From JBKBRC01 sp046292345 (GTDB taxonomy: Bacteria > Bacteroidota > Rhodothermia > Rhodothermales > Rubricoccaceae), in contig JBKBRC010000054.1 in NCBI GenBank assembly GCA_046292345.1, positions 1-13,949 of the forward strand: a stretch of DNA of 13,949 nucleotides, given 5' to 3'. The stretch's first letter is position 1, and each line of letters starts with the position of its first letter. The position numbers and the translations under genes were made by a program. Below the pieces are notes generated by a model. The model saw only the letters and a program-made list of their open reading frames with translations. It did not search any database and was not told the DNA's origin. Below are positions 7,754 through 13,949 of the stretch, in pieces.

Positions 7754-7783
7754 GCGGCCCTGCAGGCGTAAGCTAGGCCGCTC
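7752..7783. terminator. Inverted repeat between nadD and nagZ
   Basis: GAGCGGCC (7752-7759, overlapping the nadD stop) and GGCCGCTC (7776-7783) are perfect inverted copies around a 16-nt loop. This is an 8-bp GC stem without a T-tract, placed between two genes of one strand. It might partly end the bamD-nadD transcript or protect its 3' end. The loop contains TAAGCTAG (7769-7776), a loose -7-like element for nagZ. Confidence 0.35.
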
Positions 7784-7810
7784 CCGCCCGGTCGCCCCGA
7801 ACGCCTGCCC

Positions 7811-9364
7811 ATGCCCCTCTCGCTCCGCGAAAAAGCCGCCGGCCTGCTCATCGTCCGCCTCGGCTCCAACATGCGCCCGCCGCGCACCGCCGAGACCGAC
7901 GCCGACGGCGTCGCGCGCCTCCTCGACCGCCACCCCCTCGGCGGCGTCATCCTCTTCAACGGGCGCTGGCCCGAGACGCGCCAGACCCTCTGCGACCTGC
8001 AGGCGCGCTCGGACCGCGGGCTGCTCGTCACGACAGACATGGAGCGCGGCGCGGGGCAGCAGGTCGCCGGCGCCACGCTCTACCCGCACCTGGCCGCCTT
8101 CGGGGTCGAGGAGGATCCGGACGCCGTGCGCGCCTTCGCCGAGCAAAGCGCCCGCGAGGCGCTCGCCTGCGGCATCCACGTCGCCTACGGGCCGGTGGCC
8201 GACGTGGACCGCGAGCCGCGCAACCCCATCATCGGCACGCGCGCCTTCGGGCACACGCCCGCGCTCGTCGCGCGTCTCGTGCGGGCCTACATCGAGGGCG
8301 CGCGCGCGGCCGGCCTGCTCACGACCGCCAAGCACTTCCCCGGCCACGGCGGCACTGCCGACGACTCGCACGCGACGCTGCCCGTGCTCGAGGACACGGC
8401 CGAGGCCCTCGCCGCGCAGGACCTGCCGCCGTTCGAGGCCGCCCTCGCCGCCGGGGTCGACCTCGTCATGACGGCGCACGTGGCCTATCCTGCTCTCGAC
8501 CCCTCGGGGCGGCCTGCCACGGCCTCGGCGCCCATCCTGCGGGGCCTGCTCCGCGAGCGCCTCGGCTTCACCGGCGCCGTCGTCTCGGACAGCCTCCACA
8601 TGGCCGGCATCAAAAACGACGCGCGCGCCGAGGCGGACGTCGCGGCAGACCTGCTCGCGGCCGGCGTGGATCTGTTCGTGGATGCCGAGGACCCGCTGGC
8701 GCTCATCGAGGGCCTCGCCCGCGCCGTCGAGGCCGGCCGCCTCGACGAGGCCCTGCTCGATGCCGCCTGGCAGCGCGCCGAGGCGCTCCGCGAGCGGCTG
8801 CGCGCGCGCTTCGGCGCGGGCGTCTTCCGCGACCCGTCGTGCGCGTACGCCCCGGCCGAGGTCGGGCGGGCCGAGCACGGCGCGCTCGCGCACGCGGTCG
8901 CCCGCCGCGCCCTGCGCGTCGCCGCCGGCCCCGTGCCGGACTTCGGCGAGGGCGAGGGCCTGCTCGTCGTGCTCGTCAAGCCCGCCCCGCGGCCCAACGA
9001 GCCCGAGACGATGCCGCTCGGGCAGGCCGTGGCGCGCCTGCTGCCGCGCGCGCGCTACGCCGAGCTCGAGCCCTCCGAGGAAACCGACGACGCCGCGTTC
9101 GAGCGCGTGCTTGCCGAGGCGCGTGCGGCCGAGCGGCTCGTCGTCGCCACGATCGTGCGCCCGGCGGCGTGGCACGCGTTCGGGCTGGCCGCGCGCGAGC
9201 GCCGCTTCGTGCGCGCCCTGATGGAGCTCCGCCCGACGACGCTGGCCGTGCTCGGCGGCCCACGGGGCCTGATGGACCTCGACGCCGCTCAGGCTGCGCT
9301 TGTCGCGTACTCGGACGTGCCGGCCTCGCAGGTCGCGCTAGCCGAGCGTCTCGCCGGCCGCTGA
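7811..9364 (+). CDS. nagZ: Glycoside hydrolase family 3, NagZ-type beta-N-acetylhexosaminidase
   Basis: The N-terminal domain (about 1-330) is a GH3 barrel. It has PLGGVILFNG near residue 42, LLVTTDMERGAGQQV (the substrate-binding region near 75), the signature KHFPGHG at 174-180 and DDSH at 184-187. NagZ enzymes use an Asp-His pair in that loop as general acid/base. VVSDSLHM follows, with the predicted nucleophile Asp260. NagZ removes N-acetylglucosamine from muropeptides or beta-linked GlcNAc. At 517 residues it is longer than single-domain NagZ (about 340), and residues about 345-517 resemble a GH3 C-terminal alpha/beta sandwich domain, as in Gram-positive NagZ. No signal peptide is seen, so it is probably cytoplasmic and would serve peptidoglycan recycling. 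The exact substrate is inferred. It follows nadD by 57 bp. Confidence 0.88.
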   Translation: MPLSLREKAAGLLIVRLGSNMRPPRTAETDADGVARLLDRHPLGGVILFNGRWPETRQTLCDLQARSDRGLLVTTDMERGAGQQVAGATLYPHLAAFGVEEDPDAVRAFAEQSAREALACGIHVAYGPVADVDREPRNPIIGTRAFGHTPALVARLVRAYIEGARAAGLLTTAKHFPGHGGTADDSHATLPVLEDTAEALAAQDLPPFEAALAAGVDLVMTAHVAYPALDPSGRPATASAPILRGLLRERLGFTGAVVSDSLHMAGIKNDARAEADVAADLLAAGVDLFVDAEDPLALIEGLARAVEAGRLDEALLDAAWQRAEALRERLRARFGAGVFRDPSCAYAPAEVGRAEHGALAHAVARRALRVAAGPVPDFGEGEGLLVVLVKPAPRPNEPETMPLGQAVARLLPRARYAELEPSEETDDAAFERVLAEARAAERLVVATIVRPAAWHAFGLAARERRFVRALMELRPTTLAVLGGPRGLMDLDAAQAALVAYSDVPASQVALAERLAGR

Positions 9365-9389
9365 GGCCGCGCGCCTGCCCCGAAACGGC

Positions 9390-9422
9390 GAGAGGCGGCG
9401 CCCGTCAGGGGCGCCGCCTCTC
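9390..9422. terminator. Perfect 14-bp hairpin between nagZ and the sigma gene
   Basis: GAGAGGCGGCGCCC (9390-9403) pairs exactly with GGGCGCCGCCTCTC (9409-9422) around the loop GTCAG. It lies midway between the converging stops at 9364 and 9477 and looks like a bidirectional terminator. On the plus strand no T-run follows; on the minus strand the stem is followed by CGCCGTTTCG, which has only three T. Confidence 0.7.
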
Positions 9423-9476
9423 AGGGCAACTTCGGCGTGCCTTGCCGGCGCGGGCCCAGCGACCGGCTCCGGCCGG

Positions 9477-10139
9477 TCAGGCCTCGACGGGCGTATACAC
9501 GTCCTTCAGAATGCCCTGGAGCTTGGTCCGCCCGCGGTTGATACGGCTCTTGACGGTACCCATCGGGAGGCCCGTGATGTCGGCGATCTCCTCGTAGGCG
9601 AGCTGCTGCACGTCGCGTAGCACGACGACCTCGCGGAACTCCTCCGGGATCTGCTTGAGCGCGTCCTGAATGTGGCGGTCCTGAATCGTGCTCTCCGTGT
9701 GCGTGTCCGGCAGGAAGGTCTCGTCCGGAATCTCGACCTCATACTCCTCCTCGTCACGGTTGACCGACTGGAGCGAGTAGAGCCGGCGGCGCTTGCGCTT
9801 GCGGTACTCCGAGCGGGCCAGGTTGCCGGCGATCGTGTAGAGCCACGTCGAGAACTTGGCGATGCGGCGGTAGGAATGGCGGTTGCGATAGACGCGCAGG
9901 AACGTCTCCTGCAGCAAGTCCTCGCACTCCTTCATGTCCCCGAGGAAGCGGTAGATGTAGTTGGTGAGCGGGTCGTGGTAGCGGCTTACCAGGATGTCGA
10001 ACGCCTCGACGGTACCCGCCTGGAACTGCGACATCAGGTCTTCGTCGCTCATCTGGATCAGCGCGCCGTAGTTGCGGCTCGTGGGCGTCTGCGGGCGGGT
10101 GGCGGCCTTGGCGAACGTCTGCTTCTTCAGGGTAGGCAT
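9477..10139 (-). CDS. ECF-type (RpoE-like) sigma-70 factor
   Basis: The 220-residue protein has region 2 at about 45-115. This includes AFDILVSRYHDPLTNYIYRFLGD, ECEDLLQETFLRVYRN for core binding, and FSTWLYTIAGNLARSEYRKRKRRR for -10 recognition. An acidic linker follows (about 128-150). Region 4 at about 153-207 contains LKQIPEEFREVVVLRDVQQLAYEEIADI and the helix-turn-helix GLPMGTVKSRINRGRTKL. There is no region 1 or 3, so it belongs to the ECF group that redirects RNA polymerase. ATG 10139 is chosen; an upstream ATG at 10181 would add 14 residues. No anti-sigma gene (zinc-binding or membrane type) adjoins it, so how it is held in check is not visible. holA lies upstream on the same strand, 141 bp away. 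In that spacer TACCTTTT (10262-10269) or TTCGTTTG (10253-10260) could be promoter elements. Confidence 0.93.
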   Translation of the reverse strand: MPTLKKQTFAKAATRPQTPTSRNYGALIQMSDEDLMSQFQAGTVEAFDILVSRYHDPLTNYIYRFLGDMKECEDLLQETFLRVYRNRHSYRRIAKFSTWLYTIAGNLARSEYRKRKRRRLYSLQSVNRDEEEYEVEIPDETFLPDTHTESTIQDRHIQDALKQIPEEFREVVVLRDVQQLAYEEIADITGLPMGTVKSRINRGRTKLQGILKDVYTPVEA

Positions 10140-10280
10140 AGCACGGGGGAAGCGAGAAGAGCGGAGGTGGTCGCTGCACAAACCGGCGGACGGAGTGGCA
10201 GCATCGTGGTTTCAGGCAGGGCTGTCCAAGGACTGTGCCCCACTTGCCTGTTCAAACGAAGAAAAGGTACGAAGCGTATC

Positions 10281-11330
10281 TCAGGCGGCCCCGCCGGCCC
10301 GCCGCGGCGCGGCCGCCCGGCGAAGTGCGAGCGTCAGAATCGTGGCCGGATCGTGCGCCGAACCGCCTTTGAGCGCATTATCGGCCGCCAGAAGAGTCCG
10401 GAGCGCACGCGCGAGCCCCTCCGGCCCATACTGCCGCTGCGCCGCAACGAATTCTTTCACGAAATACGGGCTTATGCCAACTTGTCGTGACAGATCGCGC
10501 TCCGCCATGCCTTCTTGCAGACAACCTGACACCCGCCAGAGTTTCAGGAGGTAGGCGGTCAGGAGGGCGACGATGCGCACGGCTTCGCCGGTCGCGTTCG
10601 AGGCTTGCGCGAGCAGCCCGTGCGCGATGGCGAGCGCGCGCGGCACGTCGCCGGCCGCGAGGGCGCTCTGCAACGCGAAGGGGTTCTGCTCGCGCGAGTG
10701 CCCGGCGGCGGCGAGCACGTCGTCGCGCCGGACGCGCCCCGCGCCCCCGACGAACGCGACCAGCTTGTCAACCTCGAGGGCGAGGGCGCGGAGGTCCGGC
10801 CCGGCCATCTCGGCCAGCATCTGCGAGGCACCGCTCTCCGGAGCGATCCCGAGCGCCCGGAACCGTCCCTCTACCCAGCCCGGCAGGCGGTTCTCCTTGA
10901 GCGGCTCGAACTCGGCCCAGACGCCGTGCGCGCACAGCGCGCGGTACGGGTGGTGGGTGCGATTGGGCTTGCCGCTGCACAGCAGCAGCACGACCGCGTG
11001 CGGATTGGGCCGCTCGGCGTAGCCCTGAAAAAGCTTATTCTCGGGCAGCTTCTCGAACTCGCGCACGACGACGAGGCGACGCGCGGCCATCATCGGGAAG
11101 GCGGCGCACTGCGCGAGCACCTGCGGCGCGGTCGTCTCGGGCCCGTAGAAGAGGTCGAAGTTGAAGTCGCGCTCGTGCGGGGCGAGCGCGTGCGCAAGCG
11201 CGAGCGCCTGCAGCTCGTCCATCAGGAACGCCTCTTCCCCGAAGAAGAGGTAGAGCGGCGCGAAGCGCCCGTGGCGGAACGCCGTGGCGAGGTCTTCGAA
11301 GGTGGCGCCGGTCTTGGATTCTCTGGCCAT
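10281..11330 (-). CDS. holA: DNA polymerase III delta subunit
   Basis: HolA is the clamp-loader subunit that opens the sliding clamp during chromosome replication. The 349-residue length matches the family (about 330-350). The N-terminus has FAPLYLFFGEEAFLMDELQALA (about 23-44), the degenerate Walker-like start of delta. RRLVVVREFEKLPENKLF and VVLLLCSGKPNRTH follow, the latter being the usual strand where other AAA+ proteins keep their ATPase motif. LRALALEVDKLVAFV precedes the middle domain, and the C-terminal helical domain includes NPFALQSALAAGDVPRALAIAHGLL, RIVALLTAYLLKLWRV and the GISPYFVKEFVAAQR motif. ATG 11330 fits the family start; the frame stays open far upstream, but that sequence is a shadow of the neighbouring gene and spacer. 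The spacing of 226 bp from the upstream gene suggests its own promoter. Confidence 0.93.
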   Translation of the reverse strand: MARESKTGATFEDLATAFRHGRFAPLYLFFGEEAFLMDELQALALAHALAPHERDFNFDLFYGPETTAPQVLAQCAAFPMMAARRLVVVREFEKLPENKLFQGYAERPNPHAVVLLLCSGKPNRTHHPYRALCAHGVWAEFEPLKENRLPGWVEGRFRALGIAPESGASQMLAEMAGPDLRALALEVDKLVAFVGGAGRVRRDDVLAAAGHSREQNPFALQSALAAGDVPRALAIAHGLLAQASNATGEAVRIVALLTAYLLKLWRVSGCLQEGMAERDLSRQVGISPYFVKEFVAAQRQYGPEGLARALRTLLAADNALKGGSAHDPATILTLALRRAAAPRRAGGAA

Positions 11331-11383
11331 GGGTTCGCGCGCGAAGGGCGGGTGCGGCGAGGAGCGCCGGGGGCAGGCGGCGC

Positions 11384-11391
11384 CCAACGTA
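11384..11391 (-). promoter_or_regulatory. Candidate -7 element for holA
   Basis: TACGTTGG on the minus strand matches TAnnTTTG at seven of eight positions, 53 nt upstream of ATG 11330. It is one of very few TA steps in this GC-rich spacer. No -33 TTG is seen at a suitable distance. Confidence 0.3.
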
Positions 11392-11438
11392 ACGCTGCGG
11401 AAGGACGCGGCGCGGCGCGTGCCGTTTGCCGCTACCGT

Positions 11439-11470
11439 TTGTTCACGCCGCCGGTTGCTCACGCCGCCGG
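11439..11470. repeat. 16-bp tandem pair upstream of holA
   Basis: TTGTTCACGCCGCCGG (11439-11454) is followed immediately by TTGCTCACGCCGCCGG (11455-11470), with one T/C difference. It lies in the 226-bp spacer between the DinB-like gene and holA, which otherwise shows only a weak hairpin and one promoter-like element. It may be a chance duplication or a double binding site. Confidence 0.65.
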
Positions 11471-11518
11471 GGCCTGGCGTGCCGGCTCTGCAGCGGCAGG
11501 ACCGCAGCGCGGTGCCTC

Positions 11519-11532
11519 GGGGAGGCGTCCCC
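11519..11532 (-). terminator. Weak hairpin after the DinB-like gene
   Basis: GGGGA (11519-11523) and TCCCC (11528-11532) form a 5-bp stem with a 4-nt loop, 25 bp beyond the stop of the minus-strand gene at 11557. A competing stem GCCTC/GAGGC (11514-11526) overlaps it. There is no T-tract, so this is a weak candidate only. Confidence 0.22.
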
Positions 11533-11556
11533 CGGTAGTCCCCTCGCGCAGGCCCC

Positions 11557-12099
11557 TCAGGCGCCGCCGCGCCCGGAGAGATCGGCCTCGTAGAGGCGGT
11601 AGGCGAGCGTGCGGAGCACATCCGCGTCGCGCTGCGTGATGGCGAGCAGCAGGCCGTAGCCGTCGGTTTCCTGACCGTCGAGGCGGAGCCGCCGGGCGAG
11701 GGCGTCCGGCGCGAGCGCTTCGGCGCGCGCCCGGAGCGCCGCGCGCGCCGCGGCGATGGCCGCGAGCAGCGTCTCGAGCGTTGCCTCCGGGGGCGTCTCG
11801 GAGGGCTCGGGCGGCGGCGGCGGCACCGCGTCGGCGCCGTCGGCGAGCGCGGCGAGCCAGGCTGGGTAGACGGCCTCGTCGAGCCAGGCCAGGCGCGCGA
11901 GCGTCTGCCGGAGCGAGCGCTCGTCCGGGAGGGGCGCCTGGTCGATGGCCCAGGCCGGGAGTGCGGCCAGGAGGGGCGCGAGCGCGGCGGCCTCGTCGGC
12001 GAGCCAGCCGAGCTGCTCGAGGAGCGCCTCGCGGCGCGCGGCGAGCGTCTCGGGGTCGCGCGGCGGCGCGGCGTAGCGGTCGAGGTCCACGCGGTCCAT
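11557..12099 (-). CDS. Helical DinB/YfiT-like protein without histidines
   Basis: The 180-residue, Ala- and Leu-rich protein is predicted to be nearly all helix. The first part (about 20-85) reads EALLEQLGWLADEAAALAPLL, then PLPDERSLRQTLARLAWLDEAVYPAWLAAL, which resembles DinB superfamily bundles with their L..LG..DE and D..VY..WL spacing. A proline-rich linker (PPPPPEPSETPPE) splits it from a second helical part (about 105-180). DinB/YfiT proteins usually bind a metal through three His, but this protein has no His at all, so metal chemistry of that type is unlikely. Assignment is by pattern only, and hypothetical protein is the safe name. It starts 7 nt after the nuoI stop on the same strand, so it is probably co-transcribed with nuoI. 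Codon use is normal for the window. Confidence 0.72.
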   Translation of the reverse strand: MDRVDLDRYAAPPRDPETLAARREALLEQLGWLADEAAALAPLLAALPAWAIDQAPLPDERSLRQTLARLAWLDEAVYPAWLAALADGADAVPPPPPEPSETPPEATLETLLAAIAAARAALRARAEALAPDALARRLRLDGQETDGYGLLLAITQRDADVLRTLAYRLYEADLSGRGGA

Positions 12100-12106
12100 G
12101 CGGCGC

Positions 12107-12760
12107 TCAGGCCGAGGCCGGCTGCGGATCGGGCTCGGCGGCCTCCTCGACGGCCTCCTCGACGCGCGCGAGGTAGTCGAGGCGGTTGCGGAGCGTGTGC
12201 ACGTTGTTCTCGCGGCGGAAGGCCCACGCCTGCCCGAACTGCCCGTTGCGCTTGCGCTCGAGGAAGGCGAGCCGGTCCTCGAGGCGCTCCTTGGGCACGA
12301 GCAGCCGGTCGAGCCCGAAGACGGCCTCGTCGCGGCTCTGGAACGTCATGTCGTACTCCTTGGACATCACGATGGCCTCCTCAGGGCAGACCTCCTCGCA
12401 GAAGCCGCAGTAGATGCAGCGGAGCATGTTGATCTCGAACCACGCGGGCTCGCGCTCCTTGATGTCGTCGAAGACCTCGTGCGCCTGCATCGAGATGGCC
12501 AGCGGCGGGCACGAGCGCGCGCAGAGGCCGCAGGCGACGCAGCGCGGGCGCCCCTCCTCGGCCACGAGCACCGGCCGGCCGCGGTAGGAGTCCGGCGGGT
12601 ACCACTGCTCCTCCGGGTACTCGAACGCGTAGCTCTCGAGGCGCATCTTGCGCGCCGAGTAGCCGAGGCCCTTGAAGACCTCCGGCAGGTAGATGCGCTC
12701 CCAGAAGTTGAGCGTGCGCTCGTTGGGCGCGGCGTTGTTGACGGGCTGTCCTCCGGTCAT
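12107..12760 (-). CDS. nuoI: NADH-quinone oxidoreductase subunit I, 2x[4Fe-4S] ferredoxin-like
   Basis: NuoI sits in the peripheral arm of respiratory complex I and passes electrons between iron-sulfur clusters towards NuoB. The 217-residue protein has two classic [4Fe-4S] motifs. The first has Cys74, 77, 80 and 84 (RCVACGLCARSCPPLAI), the second Cys115, 118, 121 and 125 (RCIYCGFCEEVCPEEAI), separated by the usual 30-residue linker ending EINMLRC. The N-terminal part (LPEVFKGLGYSARKM) fits the amphipathic helix that lies on the membrane, and EYPEEQWYPPDSYRGR leads into the clusters. The acidic, proline-containing tail after about 195 is extra. No other nuo gene adjoins it, so the complex I genes are dispersed in this genome or the gene is a separate copy. 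ATG 12760 is the natural start. It is divergent from the SDR gene, 145 bp apart. Confidence 0.9.
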   Translation of the reverse strand: MTGGQPVNNAAPNERTLNFWERIYLPEVFKGLGYSARKMRLESYAFEYPEEQWYPPDSYRGRPVLVAEEGRPRCVACGLCARSCPPLAISMQAHEVFDDIKEREPAWFEINMLRCIYCGFCEEVCPEEAIVMSKEYDMTFQSRDEAVFGLDRLLVPKERLEDRLAFLERKRNGQFGQAWAFRRENNVHTLRNRLDYLARVEEAVEEAAEPDPQPASA

Positions 12761-12785
12761 GGCAGCAGGGCGAGGCGGGGCAGGG

Positions 12786-12793
12786 TCAAGATA
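12786..12793 (-). promoter_or_regulatory. Candidate -7 element for nuoI
   Basis: TATCTTGA on the minus strand keeps the TAnnTT core and lies 25 nt upstream of ATG 12760. It mirrors TATTTTCG on the other side of the same divergent spacer. No -33 partner is evident. Confidence 0.3.
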
Positions 12794-12874
12794 CGGCCGC
12801 CTGGCGGCAGGGTTCGGGCCGGGGCCGGGTTCGCGGGAGGCTCACACGGCCACGGCACGCCAGGCCGGCGGGGC

Positions 12875-12882
12875 TATTTTCG
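12875..12882 (+). promoter_or_regulatory. Candidate -7 element for the SDR gene
   Basis: TATTTTCG matches TAnnTTTG at seven of eight positions, 23 nt before ATG 12906, within a spacer that has almost no other A/T runs. It is very similar to TACTTTCG at 4663-4670. A -33 TTG is not visible. Confidence 0.33.
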
Positions 12883-12905
12883 CGGCCCACGCTCCCCTTC
12901 CGGCC

Positions 12906-13829
12906 ATGGACTCCCGGGCACACAAGGCGCCTGAAGGCGCCCCCACCGCAGGCGACCTCCCCGCAGGCCACGCTCCCGCCGGCCACGCTTCCGAGACCGG
13001 CACCCTCGCGGGCAGGACCCTCTTCATTACCGGCGCGAGCCGCGGCATCGGCAAGGCGATCGCGCTACGCGCCGCGCGCGACGGCGCCAACGTGGCCGTC
13101 GCGGCCAAGACTGCCGAGCCGCACCCGCGCCTGGAGGGCACCATCTACACGGCCGCCGAGGAGATCGAGGCCGCCGGCGGACGGGCGCTCCCGCTCCAGG
13201 TAGACGTGCGCGACGAGGACCGCGTGGCCGAGGCCCTCGCCGAGACCGCCGCGCGCTTCGGCAGCGTGGACGTGGTCGTCAACAACGCGAGCGCCATCTT
13301 CCTGGCCGGCACCGAGGCTACGCCCATGAAGCGCTACGACCTCATGCAGAGCGTCAACACGCGCGCCACGTTCGCCGTCACGCAGGCGGCGCTGCCCTAC
13401 CTGCGCGCCAGCGCCGCCGCCGGACGCAACCCGCACGTGCTCGTGCTCTCGCCGCCGCTCAACCTCGACCCGCGCTGGTTCGGCCCGCACGTGGCCTACA
13501 CGATCTCCAAGTACGGCATGTCGATGTGCGTGCTCGGGTGGGGCGCCGAGCTGCGCGAGGACGGCATCGCGGCCAACGCGCTCTGGCCCCGCACGACGAT
13601 CGCCACCGCCGCCGTCGAGAACCTGCTCGGGGGGGAGACGATGATGCGCGCCAGCCGCACGCCCGACATTATGGCCGATGCCGCGCACTGGATCCTGACG
13701 CAGCCCGCCACCGAGACAACCGGCCACTTCTTCATAGACGAGGACGTGCTCGCGCGCGCCGGCGTGACCGACCTTGAGCGCTACGCCGTCGCACCCGGCA
13801 CGGACCTCATGCCAGACCTGTTCCTCTAG
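12906..13829 (+). CDS. Short-chain dehydrogenase/reductase, HSDL2-like
   Basis: The 307-residue protein is a classical SDR with a Rossmann fold. It has the nucleotide-binding motif TGASRGIG at 42-49, VDVRDE with Asp100, and NNAS at 126-129. The catalytic residues are Asn151, Ser182 (VLVLSPPLN), and Tyr198 with Lys202 (YTISKYGM). The stretch AAKTAEPHPRLEGTIYTAAEEIEAAGG after the first helix is characteristic of the hydroxysteroid dehydrogenase-like 2 / citronellol-dehydrogenase-like subgroup, whose substrates are mostly unknown lipids or acyl compounds. Lys68 and the absence of an acidic residue after the second strand suggest NADP preference (inference). The first 33 residues are an extra Ala/Gly/His/Pro-rich segment containing PAGHAPAGHA. 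No internal Met lies before the fold, so ATG 12906 stands unless a non-ATG start is used. It is the only plus-strand gene here, divergent from nuoI. Confidence 0.9.
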   Translation: MDSRAHKAPEGAPTAGDLPAGHAPAGHASETGTLAGRTLFITGASRGIGKAIALRAARDGANVAVAAKTAEPHPRLEGTIYTAAEEIEAAGGRALPLQVDVRDEDRVAEALAETAARFGSVDVVVNNASAIFLAGTEATPMKRYDLMQSVNTRATFAVTQAALPYLRASAAAGRNPHVLVLSPPLNLDPRWFGPHVAYTISKYGMSMCVLGWGAELREDGIAANALWPRTTIATAAVENLLGGETMMRASRTPDIMADAAHWILTQPATETTGHFFIDEDVLARAGVTDLERYAVAPGTDLMPDLFL

Positions 13830-13910
13830 CGCCGGACCCGCTCCAGACTCGGCCCGGATGGAAGAACGCCTGGGGGGCATGGGGGAACGCTCGCAGGAGG
13901 CCGCCTCTCT

Positions 13911-13934
13911 GGAAAAACAGAAGCGCCCCGCTTC
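13911..13934 (-). terminator. Hairpin plus T-tract terminator reading leftward
   Basis: On the minus strand GAAGCG-GGG-CGCTTC (13934 to 13920) is followed by TGTTTTTCC (13919-13911). A 6-bp stem, short loop and five T in a row is the form of a rho-independent terminator. It would end a leftward gene located beyond the right edge of the window, converging on the SDR gene. Read on the plus strand the A-run precedes the stem, so it does not suit the SDR transcript. Confidence 0.5.
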
Positions 13935-13949
13935 CGGCACGGCGGCCGA

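Noticed and set aside
10140..10280. Classical sigma-70 promoter upstream of the sigma factor gene
   Set aside because: TTGGAC is present on the minus strand, but no acceptable -10 hexamer lies 16-18 bp downstream of it.
10281..12227. A single 648-codon minus-strand frame covering holA and upstream sequence
   Set aside because: Only the part from ATG 11330 looks like a protein family (HolA). The upstream part overlaps the DinB-like gene in another frame and reads as Arg/Ser/Pro low complexity.

Overview
The window is very GC-rich bacterial DNA, densely packed with genes. Codon choice, a type III glutamine synthetase, the style of the BamD, ECF sigma and NuoI proteins, and the near absence of Shine-Dalgarno sequences all suggest the Rhodothermota/Bacteroidota side of the tree, for example a Rubricoccaceae or Salinibacter relative. 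That placement is inferred from protein style, not from a search. Most of the window is ordinary housekeeping chromosome. I see no defence island, prophage, transposon or CRISPR array.

Left part (1-3300): the 3' end of an unidentified gene, a CAT-anticodon elongator-type tRNA on the minus strand, an Lrp/AsnC regulator, and then a GSIII glutamine synthetase (glnN) on the plus strand. glnN runs into a run of exactly 100 N, so its last codons are missing. The DNA after the gap starts with three exact copies of an 18-bp unit that may carry the glnN stop codon.

Middle-left (3300-4750): two small minus-strand genes, an RDD-family membrane protein and a two-CBS-domain protein. Around them are several unrelated short tandem repeats (13, 21 and 23 bp units). 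A further 18-bp triplication repeats the start codon of the next gene three times in frame. This repeat cluster is the most unusual part of the window.

Middle (4736-9364), plus strand: a secreted TPR plus periplasmic-binding-fold protein with LpoA-like architecture, BamD lipoprotein, NadD and a NagZ-type GH3 glycosidase. This run has an envelope-assembly and peptidoglycan-turnover flavour, with NAD synthesis inserted. A perfect 14-bp hairpin lies between nagZ and the converging sigma gene.

Right part (9477-12760), minus strand: in transcription order nuoI, a DinB-like helical protein without histidines, holA (DNA polymerase III delta) and an ECF sigma factor. A divergent SDR oxidoreductase (HSDL2-like) reads rightward to 13829. 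A hairpin plus T-tract on the minus strand near the right edge probably ends a leftward gene lying outside the window.

Upstream of many transcription units there is an isolated TAnnTT- or TAnnCT-like element in otherwise extremely GC-rich DNA. It resembles the -7 half of the Bacteroidota promoter (TAnnTTTG), but I could not find the matching -33 element.
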